A stretch of 5,344 nt of DNA. Origin: Planctomycetaceae bacterium (GTDB lineage Bacteria; Planctomycetota; Planctomycetia; Planctomycetales; Planctomycetaceae). A program made the translations under genes and the position numbers. The notes beneath the pieces are model-generated. The model saw only the letters and a program-made list of their open reading frames with translations. It was not told the origin of the DNA and ran no database searches. The stretch is taken from assembly GCA_029259875.1 (NCBI GenBank), contig JAJDEK010000551.1, positions 1-5,344 on the forward strand. Direction: 5' to 3'. Shown here piece by piece: positions 1-5,204 of the stretch. The first letter of the stretch is position 1; every line of letters begins with the position of its first letter.

Positions 1-1
1 C

Positions 2-283
2 GAGATCATTGCGGAAGAAATGGGCCAGACTGATCATGTGCATGGTCGGCAAGGTCGACCGGGAGCCAGACCGATCAGTGAGATTGGTTATCATGCATTA
101 CGAACTGGTGATAATGTAGGCGAACATACAATTGTGTTCGGCATGATGGGGGAAACCATTGATTTAACAGTCCGCGGCCACACACGGGATAGTTATGTCT
201 ACGGTGCTCTGGCGGCAGCCAAATATTTGGCTGCGCAACATCCCGGACTATATTCCATGGCCGACGTTTTAGGCTTAAATTAG
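2..283 (+). CDS. dapB: 4-hydroxy-tetrahydrodipicolinate reductase, C-terminal part (5' end outside window)
   Basis: This is the last 93 codons of a gene that begins upstream of the window; the frame is open from base 2 and ends in TAG at 281-283. DapB reduces 4-hydroxy-tetrahydrodipicolinate with NAD(P)H in the diaminopimelate/lysine pathway, in the cytosol. The visible part is the C-terminal substrate-binding/tetramerisation half and matches the family signature well: GRxGxxGxR, then EIGYHALRTGDNVGEHT, a GETIDL segment, the GALAAAKYL helix and the terminal GLYSMADVLGL. The N-terminal Rossmann fold and the catalytic His/Lys region are not in view, so cofactor preference cannot be judged. An ATG at base 20 is internal, not the start. 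No U-tailed terminator follows it in the next 200 bases. Confidence 0.95.
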   Translation, partial: EIIAEEMGQTDHVHGRQGRPGARPISEIGYHALRTGDNVGEHTIVFGMMGETIDLTVRGHTRDSYVYGALAAAKYLAAQHPGLYSMADVLGLN

Positions 284-443
284 ACGGTGTATTCTCGCAG
301 GTTTTCCTGTTTTACCAAGCCTGTGAAATAGTCAAGATTCATACACCTGGTAACCGATAATTGAAAGGCGCCTACCGTCTATCGACAGAACGAGTTTCTC
401 TTTCGAAAGCGGTCCTGTTTTTCAGATACGAAGAATTCAGGGA

Positions 444-473
444 TTGAACTCGTATTTGCTGTCAAAAAGATAT
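444..473 (+). promoter_or_regulatory. Possible sigma70-like promoter for the membrane-protein/ATPase operon
   Basis: TTGAAC (444-449) and AGATAT (468-473) are separated by 18 bases and lie about 20 bases before the start codon at 496. The match is modest and the resulting 5' leader would be very short. Planctomycete promoters are poorly characterised, so this is only a candidate. Confidence 0.2.
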
Positions 474-487
474 TCACCCCTCAATGT

Positions 488-495
488 AATGAGAG
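488..495 (+). promoter_or_regulatory. Ribosome-binding site abutting the start at 496
   Basis: AATGAGAG directly abuts the ATG at 496, with essentially no spacer, so pairing to 16S rRNA would be suboptimal. The same octamer recurs at 1165-1172 before the downstream ATPase gene (three bases from its ATG). An ATG inside the octamer (489) is out of frame with the gene. Confidence 0.35.
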
Positions 496-1122
496 ATGAG
501 TTGGTTTAAACCTTTCATTGACAAATACTTTCTGAAATTATTCAAAGCAGATTTCTCTCTGGTTAAAAATCGCCTTGCTTTTGTTTTCCGCTGGAATCAG
601 ACACAGAAGATTACGGTTGGTCTTTTAGCAAGCATCTTTTCCATGATGCTTCTGATGTCATTTTTTGAGTCTTTAGAAGAAGAAACATCGGCCAAGCCGG
701 CTCCGTCCGAAGCAGAGAATCTGGAACCTCAATTAGGCGCCACTGATGATCTTTTGATGCAGTTTGGTCTAGACGCTTCATTGCCAATCCGTGAACCGGA
801 AGTGCAGACAACAGAGGTTTCAGACCGCAATTCTACGAAAGCTGTGATTAGGACCGTTTCTGTCCAACAGACTTCAGGAGCAGCTCAGAATAGTTCAGGT
901 ATTTTCCATGCTGTGGGGCTTGAGTTTGGTCAGCAGAAGAATCAGGGACGAGTCCAACACATTGCAGGTGAAAACCCCGTATATGTTTCCACTTCAGCAC
1001 AACGTGACGAGAGGACCAAGGCAAAAGACAAACAGGCAGCCGCTTGGCTTACTGGAGAGATAGAAGAAGTGAACGACCTGCCCGTGGATGGCTCGTTTCG
1101 TCGTTATAATCATCGAAGATAA
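496..1122 (+). CDS. Single-pass membrane protein of unknown function, partner of the downstream ATPase
   Basis: I do not recognise this 208-residue protein. Residues 1-38 are basic and amphipathic (eight Lys/Arg, many Phe/Leu). Residues 39-57 (ITVGLLASIFSMMLLMSFF) form one clear membrane segment. The rest is polar and probably flexible, with an acidic run just after the membrane (ESLEEE). By the positive-inside rule the N-terminus is cytoplasmic and the C-terminal 150 residues are outside. There is no cleavable signal or lipobox and there are no cysteines. The next gene, an ExeA/GspA-like ATPase, starts 53 bases downstream on the same strand, so the two are probably cotranscribed. In type II secretion, ExeA works with ExeB/GspB, also a single-pass inner-membrane protein with a periplasmic tail. 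The topology here is analogous, but I see no ExeB sequence signature, so the parallel is inference. Confidence 0.8.
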   Translation: MSWFKPFIDKYFLKLFKADFSLVKNRLAFVFRWNQTQKITVGLLASIFSMMLLMSFFESLEEETSAKPAPSEAENLEPQLGATDDLLMQFGLDASLPIREPEVQTTEVSDRNSTKAVIRTVSVQQTSGAAQNSSGIFHAVGLEFGQQKNQGRVQHIAGENPVYVSTSAQRDERTKAKDKQAAAWLTGEIEEVNDLPVDGSFRRYNHRR

Positions 1123-1164
1123 AACGTATTAGTTTAGATGCCGTTCGTATTAACAATACTCGGG

Positions 1165-1172
1165 AATGAGAG
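1165..1172 (+). promoter_or_regulatory. Ribosome-binding site of the ATPase gene
   Basis: AATGAGAG lies three bases before the ATG at 1176 and is identical to the octamer in front of the upstream gene (488-495). Its GAGAG core is a weak Shine-Dalgarno. It supports the start at 1176, which also gives the family-typical N-terminus. Confidence 0.35.
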
Positions 1173-1175
1173 TTT

Positions 1176-2003
1176 ATGTATCAGAGTTACTGGAACTTAC
1201 AGAGTGGTCCTTTTGAAGAAAAAATGGATACCGCTTTTTTTTACGAGAGTCATCCACATCAAGCAGGATCATTGAAGCTTCAATATCTCATTGAGAATAG
1301 CAAGGGAGCGGGCCTGCTTGTTGGTGGTTCCGGAGTTGGTAAGTCTTATTTGTGTCACGTATTGAAAAGTCAATTGGCTGAAGTGAATCGGCCTTTTGTG
1401 CATCTGGTTTTTCCACAGCTATCGCCGATTGAATTGATTTCGTATCTTGCTGTCGAGTTGGGTGCAGAAGAAGCCAACATCGAGCCAACCACTCCCGGGA
1501 AAGATCGAATTATTCGGGCGTTACACAGACAGCTTCTATTACTTTGTGAACAAGGCTTTAAGCCTGTGATTGCCATTGATGAGGCTCATTTAATTGTTGA
1601 TCAGAGAATTTTTGAGACACTGCATCAGCTTTTGAATTTTCAACAGACATCTGAAATCGACTTTACTCTGTTGCTAGTAGGCGACCAACTTCTTTTAAGT
1701 CATATGCAACGGTCTGCACAACTTGATGACCGGATCGCAGTTCGCTGTCTTCTAAAACCATTTTCTATCGAAGATACACGCGGCTATGTCGAGCATCGAC
1801 TGGAAGTGGCCGGTCGAAATGAACCCATTTTTGAAGACGATGCCTTTCAGACTCTGTTTGAATTGACGCAAGGGAACCCACGCAAAATCAACCGTCTCTG
1901 CGATTTGGCGTTGCTGGTCGGCTATGCGGACGAATTGCCTCTGATTTCTTCAGATGTACTTGAAGCGGTCGCGGAAGAGCTGGTGACTTCGATTCCTGAC
2001 TAA
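1176..2003 (+). CDS. ExeA/GspA-like AAA+ ATPase
   Basis: A 275-residue cytoplasmic ATPase of the ExeA/GspA type (AAA_22-like fold). The opening MYQSYWNLQSGPFE followed by FFYESHPHQAGSLKLQYLI is the usual N-terminus of the group and fixes the start. Walker A is GGSGVGKS (50-57), Walker B is VIAIDEAH (131-138), a sensor-1-like strand ends in LLLVGDQ (about 165-171), and GNPRKINRLCDLALL (233-247) is the conserved lid helix with the sensor-2 arginine region. All residues needed for ATP binding and hydrolysis appear intact. The longer ExeA proteins of gamma-proteobacteria add a membrane segment and a peptidoglycan-binding domain; both are absent here, so membrane attachment may come from the single-pass protein encoded just upstream. 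Such ATPases are found with type II secretion or pilus genes, and also as stand-alone copies or near transposition genes. No secretin, pilin or transposase gene is visible here. The gene ends just before a strong terminator. Confidence 0.88.
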   Translation: MYQSYWNLQSGPFEEKMDTAFFYESHPHQAGSLKLQYLIENSKGAGLLVGGSGVGKSYLCHVLKSQLAEVNRPFVHLVFPQLSPIELISYLAVELGAEEANIEPTTPGKDRIIRALHRQLLLLCEQGFKPVIAIDEAHLIVDQRIFETLHQLLNFQQTSEIDFTLLLVGDQLLLSHMQRSAQLDDRIAVRCLLKPFSIEDTRGYVEHRLEVAGRNEPIFEDDAFQTLFELTQGNPRKINRLCDLALLVGYADELPLISSDVLEAVAEELVTSIPD

Positions 2004-2041
2004 TCACTTCTCTGAAGTCACTCTTGAAAATTCACTGTCTG

Positions 2042-2091
2042 GGATAGGGGTAGGAAGGATTTTAGAATCCTTCCTACCCCTATCCTTGTTT
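2042..2091 (+). terminator. Rho-independent terminator of the membrane-protein/ATPase operon
   Basis: A perfect 20-bp stem (2042-2061 with 2066-2085) closes a TTAG tetraloop and is followed by TTGTTTT. The stem has a purine-rich 5' arm and a pyrimidine-rich 3' arm. It begins 38 bases after the ATPase stop codon. On the minus strand no U-run follows the hairpin, so it reads as a + strand terminator, although a stem this stable could also slow transcripts coming from the other side. Confidence 0.88.
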
Positions 2092-2104
2092 TGTGGAGAT
2101 GCAT

Positions 2105-2269
2105 TTATTTCAGAAAAACTTCTGAACCTGTTTTGATCGTCTGTGTCTGCTCTCCAACAAGTTCTTCATAGGAAATGGTAATGTTCATATTTTTCTTCAA
2201 ACCGGCATCTAAATTTGACTCGTCATCAAAAGACGAGGTGGGATCGGTGTATGAGTTGTAAGAAATAGA
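2105..2269 (-). pseudogene. Possible 3' remnant of a minus-strand gene
   Basis: Read on the minus strand, this frame is open for 54 codons between a TGA (2270-2272) and a TAA (2105-2107). Its composition looks like real protein: SISYNSYTDPTSSFDDESN is followed by a stretch ending NITISYEELVGEQTQT and then IKTGSEVFLK. The only ATG (2186-2188) would give just 27 residues; a TTG four codons before it is the only other usual start, and neither has a Shine-Dalgarno. I infer that it is either the 3' end of a gene whose 5' part was lost, or chance. The alternating beta-like ending vaguely resembles the C-terminus of minor pseudopilins, which would fit the neighbouring ExeA-like gene, but I do not claim a family. 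It converges on the ATPase gene. Confidence 0.3.
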
Positions 2270-2282
2270 TCATCATTCACCA

Positions 2283-2316
2283 AGCCCGCCTGATTCAAAA
2301 CTGGCGGGCTTTTTTT
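2283..2316 (+). terminator. Strong rho-independent terminator without an obvious upstream gene
   Basis: AGCCCGCC (2283-2290) pairs perfectly with GGCGGGCT (2303-2310) around a 12-base loop, followed by a run of seven T (2310-2316). One more A-T pair can form at the base. It is a textbook + strand terminator, but the nearest + strand gene upstream ends at 2003 and already has its own terminator at 2042-2091. It may end a small RNA or a lost gene, or insulate tuf from readthrough. Confidence 0.85.
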
Positions 2317-2391
2317 ATGGAATGACTGATTCAAATTACACAGAAACTACTTTTTCGTCGCATTTGCTGCTCTGGCGCTGCACGGGCACAA

Positions 2392-2418
2392 AAAGGTCTC
2401 CGAGGCTTGCTCACCTTT
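2392..2418 (+). promoter_or_regulatory. Hairpin in the tuf leader
   Basis: AAAGGT (2392-2397) pairs with ACCTTT (2413-2418). Inside it GAG (2402-2404) pairs with CTC (2410-2412) around a 5-base loop, leaving a 4-base bulge (2398-2401) on the 5' side. It lies about 55 bases before the tuf start and carries no U-run, so it is not a terminator. A structural or regulatory role is inference. Confidence 0.3.
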
Positions 2419-2444
2419 GAGGTTGGTCAGTGAATGCAACAAAC

Positions 2445-2462
2445 TCCTCTTTAGAAAGGGGG
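2445..2462 (+). promoter_or_regulatory. tuf Shine-Dalgarno, potentially masked by a hairpin
   Basis: The Shine-Dalgarno AAAGGGGG (2455-2462) sits nine bases before the ATG at 2472 and decides that start. The preceding TCCTCTT (2445-2451) can pair with AAGGGGG (2456-2462) in a 7-bp stem containing two G-U pairs, with a TAGA loop. Closing this stem would hide the ribosome-binding site. An ATG at 2465 is out of frame and would give a short unrelated peptide. Confidence 0.5.
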
Positions 2463-2471
2463 CAATGAGCA

Positions 2472-3653
2472 ATGACCCAGAAAACTCATGTCAACGTTGG
2501 AACCATCGGACACATCGACCATGGGAAAACGACACTCACGGCTGCGATTTTGCGAGTCCAGGCAGAGAAAGGTCTCGCACAAATCAAGTCTTATCAGGAC
2601 ATCGCCAAGGGTGGCATCGTACGTGACAAAAGCAAGACCGTGACGATTATCGCTTCGCACGTCAAGTATGAAACCGATGGTCGAACTTATGCACACATTG
2701 ACTGTCCTGGCCATGCCGACTACATCAAAAATATGATTACCGGTGCGGCTCAGATGGATGGTGCGGTGTTGCTTGTTTCAGCCGCGGATGGACCTATGCC
2801 ACAAACGCGTGAGCATATACTCTTAGCGCGACAAGTGGGTGTACCTCATCTGGTTGTCTTCCTTAACAAGTGCGATTTGGTTGACGATCCGGAATTGATC
2901 GAATTGGTAGAAATGGAAATCCGGGAATTGCTGACCAGATACGGTTTCCCAGGTGACGAGATTCCATTCATCCATGGGTCGGCAAAGCTTGCTCATGACA
3001 ATCCGGTGGATGGAGAGGCTGCTGAATGTATCAATCAGCTACTCGATACTTTAGACAGTTATATTCCCGATCCTGAACGGATGATCGACAAGCCTTTTTT
3101 GATGCCGATCGAGAACGTGTTTATGATAGAGGGCCGTGGAACCGTTGTGACGGGAAGAATTGAGAAAGGAATGATTCGAACGGGTGACTCGGTCGAGATC
3201 ATCGGCTTGGCCAATCAGGCGCGAGTCGATATCGTCACTCAAGTCGAATCTTTCAGTGAAGTGCTGGAAACAGGTTATGCAGGCAACAATGTTGGTTGTC
3301 TGTTGCGCAAGACCCGTTACGACGAAGTGTCGCGTGGTCAAGTCCTGGCAGCCACAGGTTCGATCACTTCGCATCAGAACTTTGAAGCGGAAGTTTATGT
3401 ATTGAAGAAGGAAGAGGGTGGTCGCCATACACCATTTTTTAATGGATATACGCCACAGTTCTTTTTCCGTACGACGGATATCACTGGAACGGCAATGGTA
3501 CTCGGCAATGCTGAAATGGCGCTGCCTGGTGATGGGGTCAAGTTGAGTATTTCACTCAAGCACCCGGTCGCTTTGGTTGATGGAGATCGGTTTGCCGTCC
3601 GTGAAGGTGGCAAGACTGTTGGTTCAGGTGTTGTTACAAAAGTAATTGCCTGA
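2472..3653 (+). CDS. tuf: Elongation factor Tu, divergent copy
   Basis: EF-Tu carries aminoacyl-tRNA to the ribosome as a GTP complex. The 393-residue product spans the whole family: G domain (1 to about 197), domain 2 (about 205-300) and domain 3 (about 301-393). Intact motifs are the P-loop GHIDHGKT (13-20), switch I Thr58, DCPGH with the catalytic His81 (77-81), NKCD (132-135) and GSAK (169-172). The amino-acid pocket keeps His63, Phe217 and Asn273. The N-terminus is about five residues shorter than in E. coli. Positions nearly fixed elsewhere have changed: RGITI is KTVTI, the MFRK of domain 2 is SFSE (260-263), VLAKPG is VLAATG (291-296), GYRPQF is GYTPQF (325-330) and MDDGLRF is LVDGDRF (368-374). 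The switch I form is, as I recall, planctomycete-wide; the domain 2/3 changes look specific. No fusA, rpsJ, secE or nusG lies beside it. I infer a secondary tuf copy, possibly specialised or under relaxed selection. Confidence 0.93.
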   Translation: MTQKTHVNVGTIGHIDHGKTTLTAAILRVQAEKGLAQIKSYQDIAKGGIVRDKSKTVTIIASHVKYETDGRTYAHIDCPGHADYIKNMITGAAQMDGAVLLVSAADGPMPQTREHILLARQVGVPHLVVFLNKCDLVDDPELIELVEMEIRELLTRYGFPGDEIPFIHGSAKLAHDNPVDGEAAECINQLLDTLDSYIPDPERMIDKPFLMPIENVFMIEGRGTVVTGRIEKGMIRTGDSVEIIGLANQARVDIVTQVESFSEVLETGYAGNNVGCLLRKTRYDEVSRGQVLAATGSITSHQNFEAEVYVLKKEEGGRHTPFFNGYTPQFFFRTTDITGTAMVLGNAEMALPGDGVKLSISLKHPVALVDGDRFAVREGGKTVGSGVVTKVIA

Positions 3654-3659
3654 ACGTTC

Positions 3660-3699
3660 ACATTACCCCCGGTCTGAATACTCAGATCGGGGGTAATGT
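3660..3699 (+). terminator. Stem-loop after tuf
   Basis: An 18-bp stem with one G-U pair (3660-3677 with 3682-3699) closes an ATAC loop, seven bases after the tuf stop codon. The core pairs five C with five G. The following bases (ATTTAG) are only weakly T-rich, so it may act as a terminator of modest efficiency or protect the 3' end of the mRNA. The stop codon is embedded in a perfect palindrome, TGAACGTTCA (3651-3660). Confidence 0.65.
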
Positions 3700-3731
3700 A
3701 TTTAGAGATCCTCTCTGATTTCGGACTCAAA

Positions 3732-3762
3732 TGAAGATAGGCGATGAGAAATATCATCTTCA
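3732..3762. repeat. Dyad upstream of the redox/PDZ gene
   Basis: TGAAGAT (3732-3738) and ATCTTCA (3756-3762) are perfect inverted arms separated by 17 bases. Within them, GAT (3743-3745) and ATC (3753-3755) can extend the stem after a 4-base bulge. It lies about 25 bases upstream of the candidate promoter and could be an operator or just a minor hairpin. Confidence 0.25.
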
Positions 3763-3784
3763 CAGTGATAAAGTATCTTTTCAT

Positions 3785-3814
3785 TTGCACTCGAATTCTG
3801 AAAACCGGTAGAAT
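3785..3814 (+). promoter_or_regulatory. Candidate sigma70-type promoter of the redox/PDZ gene
   Basis: TTGCAC (3785-3790) and TAGAAT (3809-3814) are 18 bases apart. The -10 matches the consensus at five of six positions and the -35 at three. Transcription would begin near 3821, leaving a 5' leader of about 40 bases before the ATG at 3862. Confidence 0.4.
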
Positions 3815-3847
3815 GAGGATCTGTCATTCTCTACTACTCGCCAGTGC

Positions 3848-3852
3848 AAGGA
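3848..3852 (+). promoter_or_regulatory. Shine-Dalgarno selecting the ATG at 3862
   Basis: AAGGA lies nine bases before the ATG at 3862, which is good spacing. The alternative in-frame GTG at 3844 lies upstream of this site and would add six polar residues in front of the signal peptide. ATG 3862 is therefore preferred. Confidence 0.7.
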
Positions 3853-3861
3853 AACAGAAAC

Positions 3862-5190
3862 ATGTTGAGAACGTTTTTCATATTTGCTTTACTCTTGATG
3901 ACGTCGACTTCATTTTCTTTTGCACAAACTCGTGAAGAAAAAGTTCGGCAGGATCGAGAGAAAGTGGAATCAAGTGGATATTGGATCTACAACGATCTGG
4001 AAAAAGGTTTTGAGAAAGCACAACAGACAAAGAAACCATTGCTTGTGGTCCTGCGTTGCATTCCTTGCGAGGAGTGTGTGAAACTGGATGAGGATTTGAT
4101 GGAAAAGGATCAGCATCTCAAGCCATTGATGGATCAGTTCATTCGAGTCCGGCTCATTTCAACAAACGGCTTGGATCTGTCTCTTTTTCAATATGATTAC
4201 GATCAATCCTTTGCCGTATTTATGTTAAATGCAGATCGAACCGTTTATGGCCGATTTGGTACACGCTCACATCATACGCTTTGGGCCGAAGATGTTTCGA
4301 TTGAGGCCCTTCATAAAGCGATGCAAGGTGCTTTGAATTTACATTCAGATTACGCTGCGATCAAAATATCACTCAAAGGAAAACAAGGTAAGAAGCCCGA
4401 TGTGGCTTCTCCCGAGAAGTATCCTTTGCTGGCTGGGAAATATCGATCGAAAATTAATGCGAAAAAAGATGTTGTTAAAAGTTGCATTCACTGTCATCAG
4501 ATCGGTGATGCTCAACGAGATTTCTTTCTTAGAAATCAAAAATCGATCCCCGAACGAATTTTGTTTCAGTATCCCCATCCAAAGATTTTGGGACTGATAT
4601 TGGATCCAAAAGAAAAAGCGGTAGTGAAAGAAATTCTTGCTGATTCGCTTGCAGAACGATCCGGTTTTCAGAAAGGGGATCAGATCTTAGCCTTGGAGGG
4701 ACAGCCGATGCTCTCCATTGCCGATGTTCAATGGGTGCTCCATCATGCGAAGCAGAAAGATCGTCTTTCTGCTCAAATTGATCGGAATGGACAGAAACTC
4801 GATCTTACGATCTCGCTTCCCGCAGGCTGGAAACAAAAAGATGATCTTTCCTGGCGGGTGAGTAGTTGGCCTCTACGTAGGATGGTTCTCGGTGGCGCCG
4901 TTTTAGAAGAAACGATGGCAGCTCAACGGAAAGGCGCTGGAGCTCCAGAAGGAAAGTCGATGGCGCTCAAGATTCGTCATCTTGGTCAGTATGGACTGCA
5001 TGCTACTGCAAAACGGGCAGGTTTCAAAAAAGGCGATATTATTGTCTCTTACAATGGAAGAAATGATCTTTACCGCGAAACTGATATTCTTGCTTATGGG
5101 GTGAATGAATTAAAGCCAGGGCAAACTTTTGGTGTCACCGTTCTTCGTGGGAAAAAACAGATGAACTTACAATTGCCACGGCAAAAATAA
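3862..5190 (+). CDS. Exported thioredoxin-like / CxxCH / PDZ-domain protein (Trx7/PDZ type)
   Basis: A 442-residue protein with a type I signal peptide (MLRTFFIFALLLMTSTSFSFA, likely cut after Ala21), so it acts outside the cytoplasm; there is no lipobox. Residues about 40-155 look like a thioredoxin_7-type domain: KKPLLVVLRCIPCEEC places Cys66, Cys69 and Cys72 after the first core strand. Residues 208-212 are CIHCH, a single c-type haem-binding motif preceded by a Lys-rich linker. Two PDZ-like domains follow, at about 242-318 (LADSLAERSGFQKGDQILALEG) and about 367-442 (TAKRAGFKKGDIIVSYNG). I recall a planctomycete-rich family named Trx7/PDZ domain-containing (seleno)protein, in which some members carry selenocysteine in the redox motif. 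Here all three positions are ordinary Cys codons. The substrate is unknown. A role in extracytoplasmic thiol or electron transfer with peptide binding through PDZ is inference. It stands alone, with its own candidate promoter. Confidence 0.85.
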   Translation: MLRTFFIFALLLMTSTSFSFAQTREEKVRQDREKVESSGYWIYNDLEKGFEKAQQTKKPLLVVLRCIPCEECVKLDEDLMEKDQHLKPLMDQFIRVRLISTNGLDLSLFQYDYDQSFAVFMLNADRTVYGRFGTRSHHTLWAEDVSIEALHKAMQGALNLHSDYAAIKISLKGKQGKKPDVASPEKYPLLAGKYRSKINAKKDVVKSCIHCHQIGDAQRDFFLRNQKSIPERILFQYPHPKILGLILDPKEKAVVKEILADSLAERSGFQKGDQILALEGQPMLSIADVQWVLHHAKQKDRLSAQIDRNGQKLDLTISLPAGWKQKDDLSWRVSSWPLRRMVLGGAVLEETMAAQRKGAGAPEGKSMALKIRHLGQYGLHATAKRAGFKKGDIIVSYNGRNDLYRETDILAYGVNELKPGQTFGVTVLRGKKQMNLQLPRQK

Positions 5191-5192
5191 TA

Positions 5193-5204
5193 TTTGAATT
5201 CAAA
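5193..5204. repeat. 12-bp perfect palindrome after the last gene
   Basis: TTTGAATTCAAA lies three bases after the stop codon of the redox/PDZ gene. It has no loop and no U-run, so it is not a terminator. It may be a protein-binding site or chance. The rest of the downstream segment to 5344 contains only a 5-bp hairpin (CGAAA/TTTCG, 5260-5273) and no gene I can support. Confidence 0.3.

Larger units (their letters stand above)
2004..2471. other. 468-base stretch between the ATPase gene and tuf
   Basis: No intact gene is convincing in this stretch. From left to right it holds the stem-loop terminator of the ATPase operon (2042-2090), a minus-strand coding-looking frame without a good start (2105-2269), a + strand terminator (2283-2316) not preceded by any + strand gene, and the leader of tuf (2317-2471) with two hairpins. 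I looked for tRNA cloverleafs and found none. A 10-base direct repeat, CTGATTCAAA, occurs at 2290-2299 (mostly in the terminator loop) and again at 2326-2335. I found no convincing -35/-10 pair for tuf. Confidence 0.6.

Noticed and set aside
281..381. 8-base inverted repeat TAGACGGT / ACCGTCTA after dapB
   Set aside because: The arms are 85 bases apart with no U-run. This is too weak to call a terminator or mobile-element ends.
400..409. Palindrome CTTTCGAAAG between dapB and the membrane-protein gene
   Set aside because: A single 10-base palindrome without a second copy or adjacent promoter elements is expected by chance.
518..546. TTGACA (518-523) as a promoter -35 box
   Set aside because: It lies inside the coding region of the membrane protein and no acceptable -10 box occurs at 16-18 bases.
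2417..2626. + strand frame of 69 codons crossing the tuf start
   Set aside because: It overlaps the EF-Tu P-loop in another frame and its internal ATG (2465) is out of frame with tuf. The good Shine-Dalgarno is spaced for the ATG at 2472.
3051..3428. 125-codon minus-strand open frame inside tuf
   Set aside because: It is entirely antisense to EF-Tu domain 2, which is clearly the coding frame by its conserved motifs.
3395..3790. 131-codon minus-strand open frame overlapping the 3' end of tuf
   Set aside because: It lies largely antisense to the conserved domain 3 of EF-Tu, its translation has no recognisable features, and it runs through the tuf terminator hairpin. It is a shadow of the coding strand.
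3844..3861. GTG start six codons upstream of the redox/PDZ gene
   Set aside because: The AAGGA ribosome-binding site lies downstream of this GTG, and starting at 3862 gives a clean signal peptide.
4057..4077. Selenocysteine insertion in the CIPCEEC motif
   Set aside because: All three Cys codons are TGC or TGT with no in-frame TGA, so this copy is not a selenoprotein.
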